This document shows positions 10,601 to 21,800 of a stretch of DNA of 64,000 nucleotides, piece after piece. Below the pieces are notes generated by a model, which saw nothing but the letters and a program-made list of their open reading frames with translations, made no database searches and was not told the DNA's origin. Origin of the DNA: Macrostomum hystrix (taxonomy: Eukaryota; Platyhelminthes; Macrostomidae). The translations under genes and the position numbers were made by a program. How positions within the stretch are numbered: the stretch's first letter is position 1; each line of letters starts with the position of its first letter. The stretch covers positions 20,391,501 through 20,455,500 of the forward strand of contig CATNEN010000039.1 of the NCBI GenBank assembly GCA_950097015.1, read 5' to 3'.

Positions 10601-12368
10601 TCGACCAATCAGGGAATAGCGTATCTCTGACCAAAACCAATCAGGAAGCAGCGAATCAAGACAACAAAACAATCAGAGTATAGGTTGGCGTATCTCCTAC
10701 CCCAGCTAATCAGAACAAAAATAAAACAAGCATTTTTCAATTTAGTCAAATCAGAGCCAAGCCCATTCTGCCGAGAGAAGCAGTGATTTTAGTTTATTTT
10801 TAAATGCTTACCTGCAGTTGCCCTTTGACTTCAACCAATCGGGTTCCAGCCACCGCGATCGGGTCCAAAAATCGATCAACAAAGTCAAGCATCTTGGCTA
10901 GGTGCTGAGTCTCGGCCTCTTCAAAGTAAGCGCACGATTTTGTCATTCCGTCAACGAATGCGGCTCGAACGCCATTGTACTTTTCGACATTGAAGCTCAG
11001 CTCCTTCACTGCCGACTCCAGTTTAGCCACGGCGCGTCGCTTCTCTTTTTCGGTGGCAACGGCGGAATCCGACGATTGAAGACGGCGAGCCTCAGCCTGG
11101 CGAGTCTGACAGGCTTGCCGCTTGGCCAGCACCTGCGCTGAGAAGGTCTTGATGGCAGCGCTGCTGGCCTGCGTCTTCTGGTGTTCGCTGTCCTGGAGGG
11201 TCAGGTTTGAGATTGGTAGGATGGTATTTCCTGATGATCTGGTTGGTGTCTCCTTAGGATCTGGATGGTGTCTCCTGGGGATCTGGATGGTGTCTCCTGG
11301 GGATCTGGTTGGTGTCTCCTGATGATCTGGATGGTGTCTCCTGGGGATCTGGATGGTGTCTCCTGGGGATCTGGTTGGTGTCTCCTGGGGATCTGGATGG
11401 TGTCTCCTGGGGATCTGGTTGGTGTCTCCTGGGGATCTGGATGGTGTCTCCTGGGGATCTGGATGGTGTCTCCTGGGGATCTGGTTGGTGTCTCCTGATG
11501 ATCTGGATGGTGTCTCCTGATGATCTGGTTGGTGTCTCCTGGGGATCTGGTTGGTGTCTCCTGGGGATCTGGATGGTGTCTCCTGGGGATCTGGTTGGTG
11601 TCTCCTTAGGATCTGGATGGTGTCTCCTCGGGATCTGGATGGTGTCTCCTGAGGATCTGGATGGTGTCGCCTGAGGATCTCTATGGTGTCTCCTGACGAT
11701 CTGGATGGTGTCTCCTGAGGATCTGGATTGTGTCATCTGAGGATTTAGAAGGATTTTGGTGTCTCCTGAGGATCTGGAACGGATGTTGGTGTCTTTTGTG
11801 GATATGGAAGGGATGTTCGTGCCTTTTAAGGATCAGGGAGCGATGTTAGTGTTTTTCGAGTATATGGAGCATCCATTATATCATCCCTTGTTCCCCGTGC
11901 AACCTTGAACGCCTTGACTGTCTTGGCCAGCTCATCCGAATATTTCTGTGCCTCCTTCATCAGCGCCTGGTGGGCGCCGCTCATAGCCGCGTGCGCGCTG
12001 GCAACACCTTCAACAGCTTCGGCTAGTATGTCCCAGCAGGGCACGAAGCTGCCAGTGGAGGCACCGGCTCGAAGGCCGCCAATACGTTTGCCCAGTCTGG
12101 CGAGGCCCTTCTGATAAGCCTCCTCGCAATGGCCAAGCTCTCGCAGCACAGACAGAAACTCGGCAGCTGCTAGAGGGCCGCCAGTAGCAAAGTTGGCGTA
12201 GAGTACATCGAAACCCCTGCGAGTTGTTCATGAAAGCTAACCTTTTAGGTATTTATGCATGAGTTTCTAAGAAATATTCAATTTCTAAGAAAAGTGAAAA
12301 TATAATATATAATATAATATTGACTTTCACCTGTGTTTTTCACCCCAGAAGCTGGCTAGAAAAGATGA
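7670..12368 (-). CDS. FCHO: FCHO (muniscin) endocytic adaptor, eight exons, start exon missing
   Basis: Minus-strand exons in transcript order: 12368-12331, 12216-11904, 11192-10812, 10441-10096, 10012-9807, 9606-8882, 8485-8233, 7954-7670. Phases agree throughout, giving 2,547 nt (848 residues plus stop), close to vertebrate FCHO1/2. Muniscins bend PI(4,5)P2 membranes and start clathrin-coated pits. The N-terminal F-BAR domain shows FWGEKH, GFDVLY, the helix around CWDILAEAVEGVASAH, and EKYNGVRAAFVDGM. A linker follows with DADGFIERDE and an acidic Ser run (DSSESESDDSDPE) as in FCHO proteins, then a Gln-rich tract. The C-terminal mu-homology domain starts at PLAVRISECLH and ends with GAAYKLAMSRRRLISGQY, matching the family end. 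The donor after 11904 (AAG|GTTGCA) is weak. No ATG was found before the 38-nt exon, so at least one small 5' exon lies upstream. Confidence 0.92.
7955..8232 (-). repeat. CCAAT-motif array in the last FCHO intron
   Basis: About six copies of a 40-50 bp degenerate unit built on AGCCAATCAGATTGAGGCGA (plus strand) within 278 bp. Related arrays fill the introns at 8486-8881 and 10442-10811. In the transcript sense the core reads CTGATTGG(C/T)T. Confidence 0.7.
8486..8881 (-). repeat. CCAAT-motif array in an FCHO intron
   Basis: Six or seven degenerate copies of (A/C)AGCCAAT(C/A/T) at about 8520, 8578, 8616, 8652, 8692, 8766 and 8815, in the same orientation as in the neighbouring introns. Confidence 0.6.
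9474..9520 (-). repeat. CAG/CTG microsatellite coding polyglutamine in FCHO
   Basis: GCTGCTG runs on the plus strand read as two Gln runs separated by one Lys in the FCHO linker. A shorter Gln run of the same kind is at 10183-10203. Confidence 0.9.
10442..10811 (-). repeat. CCAAT-motif array in an FCHO intron
   Basis: Four clear copies of ACCAATC(A/G)G at about 10540, 10573, 10604 and 10637, with GTAGCGTATCTCTGACC between them, and decayed copies to 10755. Unit length is roughly 32 bp. Confidence 0.65.
11225..11790. repeat. 22-bp minisatellite in FCHO F-BAR intron
   Basis: About 25 copies of GGATCTGGATGGTGTCTCCT plus two bases, alternating GGAT/GGTT and GGGG/GATG variants, decaying towards 11860. 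It makes up most of the 711-bp intron between exons 11192-10812 and 12216-11904. Long open frames on both strands here are artefacts. Confidence 0.95.
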
Positions 12369-14700
12369 CTGAAGCGTCAAAAGCGGTGGTGGACTCAATC
12401 CAGTCAAGGGAAGCATTTCGGTTTCTCTTGCTATGGTTGAGCCTGAGCAAGAGAATTTAGAGAATGTTGCTTATAAACTGCTTCCTTAGTAGTAAAACTT
12501 AGATCTGGTTGTTTTCGGCTAATCTGAAATAAGAAATTAAAAAGCAATTATACTTTTTTTCGCTGGAGAGGAGAAACTTTTATTATTATTTTATTTGGGT
12601 AAAATGGTAAGCAGCTTGGTTATATGGAAAAGTATTCCTACTCTGCTAATGTTTGCTTGACAAACATGAAAAATGAAAACAGTTTTACTAATAATAACTG
12701 ATTTAGTTCAGTTATTGATAGAAAATAATATAAATGATAGAAAATTTACATAAATAGAACAAAATAAATTAATAATATATAATATATAACATAGAAATTT
12801 ATAGTTTAATAGGTTAATAGATAATTAATAGGTTGAAGATTCTTTTTGTTTTGACCAAGAGGTTCAGCTTTTAAAACGATTCAATTTTTAACTAATATCA
12901 GTTGTAAGCTACTTGAAGCTTCATTTTTAAATCATTGAATTCTAAAAACTATGCATAGCTATATTTATGCTTACTTAAACTAATAAATCACGTTTCTTTT
13001 TACACATTTCAGCATTTCAAAGCTAAAAATTATTTCTGCTTTTTAAAATATACTAGAGTAAAAACAAAAATCATGTTGTAGGTAATAATAATGCAGAGGT
13101 TGTAATACATTTTATCTATAAGGAAATAGCTATTTTAAGTTTTCCTAGTTAAGTGCTACATGAAAAAGCAGAAATAAAATAACTGCTAGTTAGGTGATAA
13201 GCAGAGTGCATCCATAGATTCCAAAATGTGAACTGTTGTATTGTGGTAACATTGTTAGCGACCAAAAATCTATTGAATGAATATCTCTAAGCCGCAGTTA
13301 GCGTAAATTTTTTCTGTCCAAAGAACCAAACAAATACTACAACAAATAACAAACAAATGACAAAGAAGCAACCAGCAGGAAAAACTATAATTTGAATATT
13401 TCGCATAGCATTCGACAAACTGATTAAGCATATGATTATTTCTTTGAATGTTCACAAGTTAAAATGTATGCTGTAAACACCTTTTGATAGAAAAACAAAT
13501 ATTTTTCTGGCGCCATGTCATCGTAGTGTACTGTGATGAAAATTTTATTTGAGTATTAACTATAGTGGTTCAAAGCACAGGAAAGACAAAACAACTATTC
13601 CCATTGTGATTCTTAAATTTTTGGCTCTTGAAAGAATATCTTTGACAATATAGACTGCTAAAGATTCTGCTCGTGTTACTCTAAAAATCCTGGCGGCGTG
13701 CGGGACTGCACCAAAATGGCCTCGATCATCACTAATTTAAGCCTTTGGCAGCTTTGTAAGATTGATGATAATGAAGCCATTCGTAGATGTTACTTACGTA
13801 ATTTCCTATGATTATATTTGCGTTAATTGTATCTAAAATTGTATTTACACATATTTTTTCTTCGAAGCTCCAAACTAGATTTCGTAAATGTACAGTTACG
13901 ATGTATACATGCATTTTTCATGTTTTTTTCAATGTGTAAGCAAAAGTGCACGTAAATCCATAAAAATATCTTGCAAATTTATAACGTAGATTACATTGCA
14001 GTTAATATAGAGCACAGTACGTGTTCCACAGAATTGAATATTAGACAGTAAGAACATGCAAAAAAGAAAACTGCATGGATTTTAGGCCCTGCATGATCGA
14101 TCAGCAGCATTTGACGAAATTTCGACCCGCAGACATCGATTACGTAGACAATGCAACAAGACGTCGCGTATTTTGCTATACTTTATTCAATCTAGACAAT
14201 GAGTCCGCGATAGGATCTCATTATGATAGCACCATGTAGGGACTTGTTTGGAAGGCTCGAACATGAGCGCTTTGTCTAACGACGATGAGAATTTAATGGA
14301 TCTGAAACAAAGATTGCAGACAGCGTCCGGCAGCCCCATTTTTCAGCATTCCAACAGACGCACTATAATTAAGTTAGAGTAAATAACTTCAATAAGCTCT
14401 CCGCAGTGTAAATGCTCCTCCGCACGATGGCTGGAACTGTGGGATAATAACTTTCCAATTAATTAATTAAGCCGCCATCCATGGATTACTATAGCTATAA
14501 CTACTTGTGGTCCTTGTGCCAGCCCTCCACATCGTCTTTCCAGTTAACTTCAGATCAAAGTCATGCTGTACTCAGGAGCTCTCTTGAGACTTTAGTAATT
14601 AGCTGGAGACATTCCAACGCTTGGACGTGACAAGAGAACTATTGCTGTTGTGCCAGCATTAGTACATATAATTGAAGATAACTCATTCGATAAGAGAAGG
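12369..14700. other. AT-rich spacer upstream of FCHO
   Basis: No gene or known repeat was recognised. The FCHO start exon and promoter should lie in this stretch or further right. Open frames at 13270-13455 and 13732-13914 are short and featureless. Confidence 0.5.
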
Positions 14701-14734
14701 ACTCTTCTTATTATCGTTCATGAAGCACAGTCTA

Positions 14735-15190
14735 CCCCAGCAGCGTCGTCTTGTTCAGCGTTGGAAAGGCTTCCACACAAGTTGACTCAGGTCTCCACTT
14801 TTCAGGTGCTATTTCTTCAGACAAGTTCGCGTGACAAATTGAAACTTTCGACCAAGTGGCTGCAACCCCAGCCCGTTTGTTTCAGGCGATTTAATTCAGG
14901 AGCAGAGTCTTCTGATGGCTTAGTCCTCACGTTGGCCAATACTTAGGCTCTACAAGTAATAAAATGGGAACACTCTACAATAGCTGACGCTTTGAATGGC
15001 GTCGGCGTTGCGAGAAGTCAGTAAGCTATAGGTGTGACGCACTTCGATCTTCTCCGGAATGTTGAGAACACAGCGACTTGTATTGATTTGGATTCCGTCG
15101 TTGGCTTCACCACCACCCTTATTGTTCCAGTTCACACCAAAGCCAGCTTGATCAGCTCCCGCAAGACCTCTTTGAATTAGGAGTGCTCAA
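14735..15190 (-). pseudogene. Coding-like patch, unknown product
   Basis: On the minus strand about 15180-14985 reads as an open segment containing GVNWNNKGGGEANDGIQINT and IEVRHTYSLLTSRNADAIQS, more protein-like than its AT-rich surroundings. A second segment about 14945-14830 contains KQTGWGCSHLVESFNLSREL. I do not recognise the family. Stops separate the two and no complete gene can be built, so this may be exons of an unresolved gene or a decayed copy. Confidence 0.25.
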
Positions 15191-16780
15191 GACAACTCAA
15201 TTAAACAAAAGGAAAAAAACCAATGAAGTCAACCAGAAAGATAGCGCGCCACGCGAAGTAAATGTGCAAAAGAAGAGGTAGCGAGCGCAACGCCTCGCCC
15301 TGCGTTGAACATTAAAAGGGATCTAGGATTGACAGCCTGAGAAAGTGTACACAATGCACTAGATTGCCAACCGCTGCCCTGGTTTAACATCCATGAACCA
15401 TGCTAGGCCCGGTCAGAAAAACTAATTGTAGACTCACCCAGGATTCGAACTTAAGTACTTTCCTGCGAGAGTCGAATGCTTTAAATAGAACGTCGAATAT
15501 ATATAAGCTTAAACTAAAATTGTTAATTAAGAAAAAAAACGCGCACGCCATCCATGGGTACTGATTTTTTTCTTTTACTTCAAATATATTTTTGACAACA
15601 AATATTTTACTCGACAACAAAAAACTTGGAAAGTGAAGTTTTGTGGAATCAACTATTGAGCTAGAAAGGGAAAAGCAAAGGTACTAAAAATAAAAGCAGT
15701 AAAAGCACAAGGAACACTAGGAATAAAAAATTGATGTATATTCTTAAATTTTATTACGAGCTCGTAGCTTCAGGGCAGCTGTTCCCTTATTTTAGAGATA
15801 TCTATGATGTACTTTGCTAAAGCTTCAGTGGTTTCCCTATCGTCTTGTGCCATTATGTAGTTAGATTTCTCTTCTGCTTTAGGGATGCGAAATTGGGAGT
15901 TTTCCCTGAAATATTCTTTTCGAAATTCGAACGTGCTGCGCTATACATATTCCAACTGCACTTAAAAAGGAAGTGGACCTCGTTTTCAACTTCCGTTTTG
16001 CATTTACTACATTATCTATTCGCATTCGGAATTTTCGGTCTCGCAGTTCGCAATGTTTCGCAAGCTAGTTATGGTTTCTTAGTCTAAACGAGGATATGGT
16101 ACGTCTCAACTCCAGGTTGTATATTTGTTGTAAATATTTTTCGGCTGAATAATATTGCTTAAAGGAGTAATAGAAGTGACTTAGCTTGCCTGAGTTCTGT
16201 GTCCTTTGTCTCCAATGGGTATCGAACTGAGAAACATAGTTTTTCGTGTGGTTTCTAATTTCTTATGCAGGACTAATGCCTCTGCAGTTCAGTATTATGA
16301 CGAAGTTTCAGTTTCAACGAATAGGCGTAGCAGTTTCGGTTTATTTTACGAGTAAGGTAAATTATCAATCGTTACAAAACCTTGTAGCGGAAAGCACTCT
16401 CATGCAATAAATTGGGACTTCGAATTAAGAGATCGTCTTTACGGTGAATTCTGGCTATATTTTAGATGGGTTACAGAGCTACTCAATGGATTTCACTTGA
16501 AACACAGCTACGGCTACAGTTCAAATTAGCCACTGATACAATAACAACCAGCACTCAGTCGTAGAACAAGCCCGGGGAGGTGTGGGAGCCTTCCTGGAAA
16601 GGCCTAATTAGCACATTTGAATACGAAATACGACTAGTAGTACACTAAAATTAACAAAACCATTATAAATATTAATGGAAAACCGAAGAAATATCCCTAA
16701 CAAATATAGCTAACGAAAATAATGCACACAATTCTAACAGCATATTAAAATAACATTAAATTAGAGAGACAACGTCACAG
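15191..16780. other. Spacer, nothing recognised
   Basis: AT-rich sequence with short open frames only and no repeat family seen elsewhere in the window. Confidence 0.4.
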
Positions 16781-16985
16781 TATAACCTCATTGTTGATAT
16801 TTGCTTTGATTCCAACATCACTGCGTATGTTAGGTCCGCTAATAACTTGAAAATTATGGAGTCCGGGCGGCTTGTTATGGAGGCTCAGTATGAAATGCTT
16901 CTTTTCTGGATGTTGTATAATAAAGGCAATCTGCCTGACTCTGAGCGGGCCCCGTTGCCATCTGTATTTTGGCTGACTATGTAGT
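16770..16985 (+). pseudogene. Coding-like fragment, unknown product
   Basis: A frame ending in TAG at about 16985 reads through roughly 65 codons including LIVDICFDSNITAYVRSANN and EAQYEMLLFWMLYNKG. The composition looks protein-like. No domain recognised; possibly a relic of a mobile element or a terminal exon. Confidence 0.22.
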
Positions 16986-17144
16986 ATAGCTTTACAGCAC
17001 CTGATGTTTACCCTTTCAAAAAGACAACGGTCCCAAGGACCCAGGTTCCTTGAGACGTTGAGCTAAAAGCTCAATGAGACGTTAACGCTTTTATCCTATT
17101 TGCCTTCTTGCCGAAAATCTCGGTAAAAAGCGTGCAAGGAGCTA

Positions 17145-17710
17145 TAGGGGGTGAGTGGGTCAGCGGCTAATGTCGCTGCCTCACTTTCCTATCGTCGCTG
17201 GTTCGTTCCTCCCTCCAAGTCATGATTATTTCGGCGCTTAGTTGGAGGTTTGCGAAGTAGTGACTTGCGGAGATGCACCTTATTCTGTGCAACCAAAGCT
17301 AATTAAAAATACCTGCCTTCCGCATGCCTGCTTGTTTGTGTTTGTGTTTGTGAGTTGGGCCGGATGTGAGGCGTTGCATAGGGGGTGGGGCGGGTGTGCA
17401 CCAGCCATGCGTGCTCTGAGCGGCGAGGTTTCACCAGCCGTCTGCGCGCGTGGCTTGGTCCTCTCGTCCCTACCCTTCAGGCATCTAAGTCCTCCCCTGG
17501 TTTGGTCAGCTCTGTGTGTGTGCGGGCCTGGGGTGAGAGGCACTCCGGCTGCCGCCCCCTTCTCCGCTTGGCTTGCGGCTGTGTGTGAGGTGCCTGAGTC
17601 CAGGGGTCCAGATGGCGCGCTGGGCGACTCCCGCCTAGTTCGCCGGCCTGGGGGGCATGCCGTTCCTGCGCTTGTGCGTCATGTGCCCCAGCCCCCTGCA
17701 ATTAAGTATA
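17145..17710 (+). repeat. GC-rich island with tRNA-like head, possible retroposon
   Basis: The start resembles a pol III head (box A-like TGGGTCAGCGGCTA at about 17155, box B-like GGTTCGTTCC at about 17205). A GC- and GT-rich body to 17705 follows, in sharp contrast to its AT-rich flanks. Open frames run on both strands over the same bases, arguing against a gene. No second copy is in the window. Confidence 0.35.
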
Positions 17711-18473
17711 AAGTAAAATCGGAAGAGCTATTATTTATTGGGGTGTGCTCAGCCAATGAGGCAATATTACATGTCGAAGATAAAAAATCTATGAAAATGG
17801 AAAAGTTCAAACAGTCCAGTATTAGAGGTGGGGAAAATCTCAATGCAAACTTTTGTTATATAAAAAATGGACAATTAAAAATAGGATAGAATAGAGCATA
17901 TCCAAGTTGAGAAATGTACAGCGTCGGCAAAGATTAGAACACATTGACGGTTAGTGTTCAATGATGGTGAATTTTAATGGTGGCACTTCACTTGAACGAT
18001 AAAAAGTACAATTAAAGAAAAATAATTGGATGGACCGAATGAAGAAACTTCAAAGCGGTAAATTTTGTGTTTTTTGTGTCAAATAAATTCAATTTTATAA
18101 TTATTTTAATTTATGCTCAAATTTAAGTTTGAGCAAAATAGTGCCGGATTAGAAATATGCACTTAATCTCTGAAAAACGATGGTTTAGGAAAACTTGTTT
18201 AATGTTTTTTTAATTATAGCGGACGAAAGGATCGTAAGACTTAAATATAAAAATAAAAGTCTTTTCTTGAAACCTTCGAGTAAAAATATTAAATCAACAT
18301 GCATAGCTTACGAGCTTACTTCGAATATTATGGTGACGATAGTACTTTTCACGTGATTGGACTTAAAAATTAAGTTTCTGGAAAAAATGGGTGCGACGAA
18401 AACTCGGTTTATCTAGATGAGCTTCTTGGTCTTACATGTTCTTCGAGAACCATTACTATACTAATTCATACCA
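17711..18473. other. AT-rich spacer, nothing recognised
   Basis: Low-complexity AT-rich sequence downstream of the ankyrin/Mab-21 gene. Confidence 0.4.
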
Positions 18474-18503
18474 TTATTATTATTATTGTTATTATTATTA
18501 TTG
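18474..18503. repeat. (ATT)n microsatellite
   Basis: Near-perfect ATT repeats with one GTT interruption. Confidence 0.9.
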
Positions 18504-18840
18504 AAGTGCGCACACCGATTGGGTGCTGATTTTTTTGTTTATTTGATGTTGGTAACAAGGCTGCATACCAGCTACCAACTCTATATGTTTGTGAACTGAT
18601 AATGGTCGAATAAGTAAGTGGCTCGGACGTTGTTGTAAAGTCGTAATAATGGGCCCTGTGTCGTTGACATTAAAATCTACGACGTCAATCTCTCGAAACA
18701 ACGTTAGAAATTTCAATACTAAGGGAAAGAATCTCATGTTGACCAGGAAAGCTCACTCTAGAGAAATAAACAACGCCTTTCATTACGGACATAAACCAGC
18801 GAAAATGAACAAAAATTATAAATCGAATCTGTCTTCTTGC

Positions 18841-21800
18841 TCAATCAGAAGAAGTTGAATTCGGCAGCAGACGGTCAATCTTCTGAAAGATGTCTACAAC
18901 CTCTTTGTACCTGGTCACATAGGACTCTCGCATGATCCTGTGCGCGTGCTGCAGCTGCTCCAGGTTGGTGCTGAACTTGGCGAACAGGTAGTACTCCAGA
19001 AAGTCGGCGCTCTGATCCTCCTTCAGCTCGTTGAACCAATCATCCATGCTCTGCAGCTCCGGGAGAAGGACTGCTCGTAGGCACTTGAGCAGACAGTCAA
19101 AGTTCATGTAGTACGCTGACTCGTTCGGAGCAACTCTCGCAGGAAAGTAATCGGCGAGGTCCAGCGTATCACCTATCTCTCTCTTTAGCTCAGTCAGGAA
19201 CTTCAGCTTGGGTCGCTCATTGCTGTGGAAGCAGTGCTTCCAGGAGTAATCATTTTGGTAAATCTCGCCCTTGATGTGCATACGAATGACATTAAGGTTT
19301 CGTTCGCTGGAGAGCTGAGTGGGAAATGTGAGATAGCGTCTGACTCTGTGCTGCGCGCTGCATCTCAGAATATCTTTTGCGCCTTCCATTTCGCTTTTAA
19401 TTCTCACACCATTTTCGTCTTTTTGATTCCATCTCTTCAGTTTGTAGAGAACCTTTAAACCCTCCCGAACTGAATAGGCACAGTCCGGCATTTTTAATAC
19501 AAAGTCATAGAAAGCTTCAGTATTTTCTGGCTTTTCATTGCGACTAATTTCAGTCAATGCGTTCTCCATAAGCCTTTGAATATCGGCATAGCTTTGTAAT
19601 GGATACTGTTTTCTTACAGGGGGAAAGTACGGGAAAATGGTAAAAGGATGGTAGTAGAACGGCTCCTGGCATTGTCCAAACTGACTAATCCTGGCTCTTT
19701 TGTGCTTTAGTCTCTGAACATACTCGTCGACATGCTGTGGTAAATGTTTGATTAGCCGCTTGAGGCTTTGAATGACGCTTTGCTTGTTCGATTCGCCACC
19801 CTTCAGGTAAAGTCTAGCATCTTTCAAGAAGAAATGGCACATGATCTCAAATTCGCCTCTTTCAGGCTTCTTGATTTCTTCTAGAAGAAAATTTAGAGCT
19901 TCTTTTAGTAGTGAAAACAAGTTGGAATCATTCCAGTTTTCTTGTTTCGTATTTTGTATCATGAAAAATAGTACGGTTTTCGCGTGATATGATTTTAATC
20001 CAGGCGCTTCAATAGACACTACTTCCCTCAGTAGATACTTGAGCAAAATAAACAGCTCACCTTGAATTGGAAGCAGCCGGTGCATGATTTCCTTTTCTAA
20101 AAAACTTGTGCTTATCCTAAGCTCTAATTTCATTTGTTTGTCTTCATCATCTTGAGATTTCTGCACCTCATTTTCTTCACATTTTCTTTGAGATCGAACG
20201 AGATGAAGACTGTAGCATCGCTTGTTGCCTTCCAAGTCAGCTTTTGAACATTGCATTGATTTTCGCTCTATATCCTCAGTCATTTTTTCTTGTAAAACTG
20301 CTTTGAGTAGATCAGGGACGTCTCCAAGATGCTCGAACATTTCTTCCGTCACTTTGGAATGCTCTGATTTGAAACTTTGTTTCGCTTCGGCTATTGGAGA
20401 TTTCCGTCTTTTGGCGCCAAATCGCTTAAATGCATCCAATATAGACGGGCGCAGGTGGCCCGGATTTTGAAAAGGCTCAATTAAATGATGAGGTGCGCAA
20501 CATCGGAAAGCTGAGCAATGATCGATCGGAGGTCTCAGCTCTGACTTCATGGTTGTTTGCGCGGGATTCGACTCTGAAAATGTAATTGTTTAACTGTTTT
20601 TTTAATTGCTAAAGTTTAGTTTCACTTTTACTATTTTAAGTGAAGGGCAGTATTTGGTGCCTTACTCGTTACTAGTTACCATTATGTTAATGATCGTTGC
20701 TTTTTTGCAACGTTACTTTTCCCACTACCATGGGCTTGTAACAAAAACGATGGTAACGAGTCGTAACCAACAGTGTGCATTTCCCGCTGCCGGTTTTCGT
20801 TACCAGTTTCCGAAAAAAATAATAACATAGCAGAACTGTAAATTATTTCTTTTGCAGCAATTAAAACAGTTTTGTATTGTCTTTTTCTACTTAATAATGT
20901 AAAAGATAGTCAGGTTTATATAATTAGAAACTTTAGTTATATTTATGTAGTCATTAATTTTACAGATTAACGAATAACGATAGTTTTTTTTCATTACCGA
21001 TCGTTACCACCATCTCCGTTACTTTTTGGTAACGCGCCCAACACTAATGAATGGGATATATTTTTATTTCAGAATTTATGTGGGATTTGGGTAAGCTGGG
21101 ATTTGACTTACCAGCGTTAAAGCACAGTACGTGTCCTGCCTCGCACTTATACACTTTTTTAATATCTTTGCAACCGCAACCGTCGATGTGGAAGACTTCA
21201 GTCTTTATCAAATGAGTAAAATCGACATCGGACAGGTGAAAGATGCCGTTAATGCAATAAAGATTTGATCCCCATCCATCGGCAAAGCTTCCGCAGATGT
21301 GAATTTCATGAATTTCACTATTTAGTTCATTGATGAATTTCTCGTGAAGCTCAGCAACACAGCGCTGGATGAATGCTCTTGAAAAGCTGATGCCCGCTTC
21401 CAGCAGCGCATTGTGCAGCCTGGTGTTGTTGGCCTGGCCATTGGACATGGGTCGTTCAATATTTTGTTTGTCGGACTCCATAAATGTTCTCGTATCATCA
21501 GAATTGATGAATCTGAAAAGTTTGCGAATTAAAAAATGTTATTCTAAAGATTGCTAATTGTTATTGGTAAAACTAAAATAAACTGATGTTAAAAGAAACT
21601 TGCCCATCAGGTATGCCTGACTTGACAATAACATTTGGCCGTAATATATCAAGTTGGTGTAATATTGCATGCCTTGCATGTCTTTTCGACACTTTTATTG
21701 CCTCAGCGATCAAAGATTTTTTAGATTGCATTAGAATGGTATTTTTGAGAGCTTTGACGATTCCTGGTCGATCAAAAACAATAGCTAGTTGTAACGCATT

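Noticed and set aside
11254..11736. 160-codon minus and 121-codon plus open frames
   Set aside because: Translations of the 22-bp minisatellite inside an FCHO intron.
17242..17889. 215-codon plus-strand frame
   Set aside because: Lies in a GC-rich island with equally open frames on the other strand, no domain-like pattern, and an abrupt AT-rich second half.
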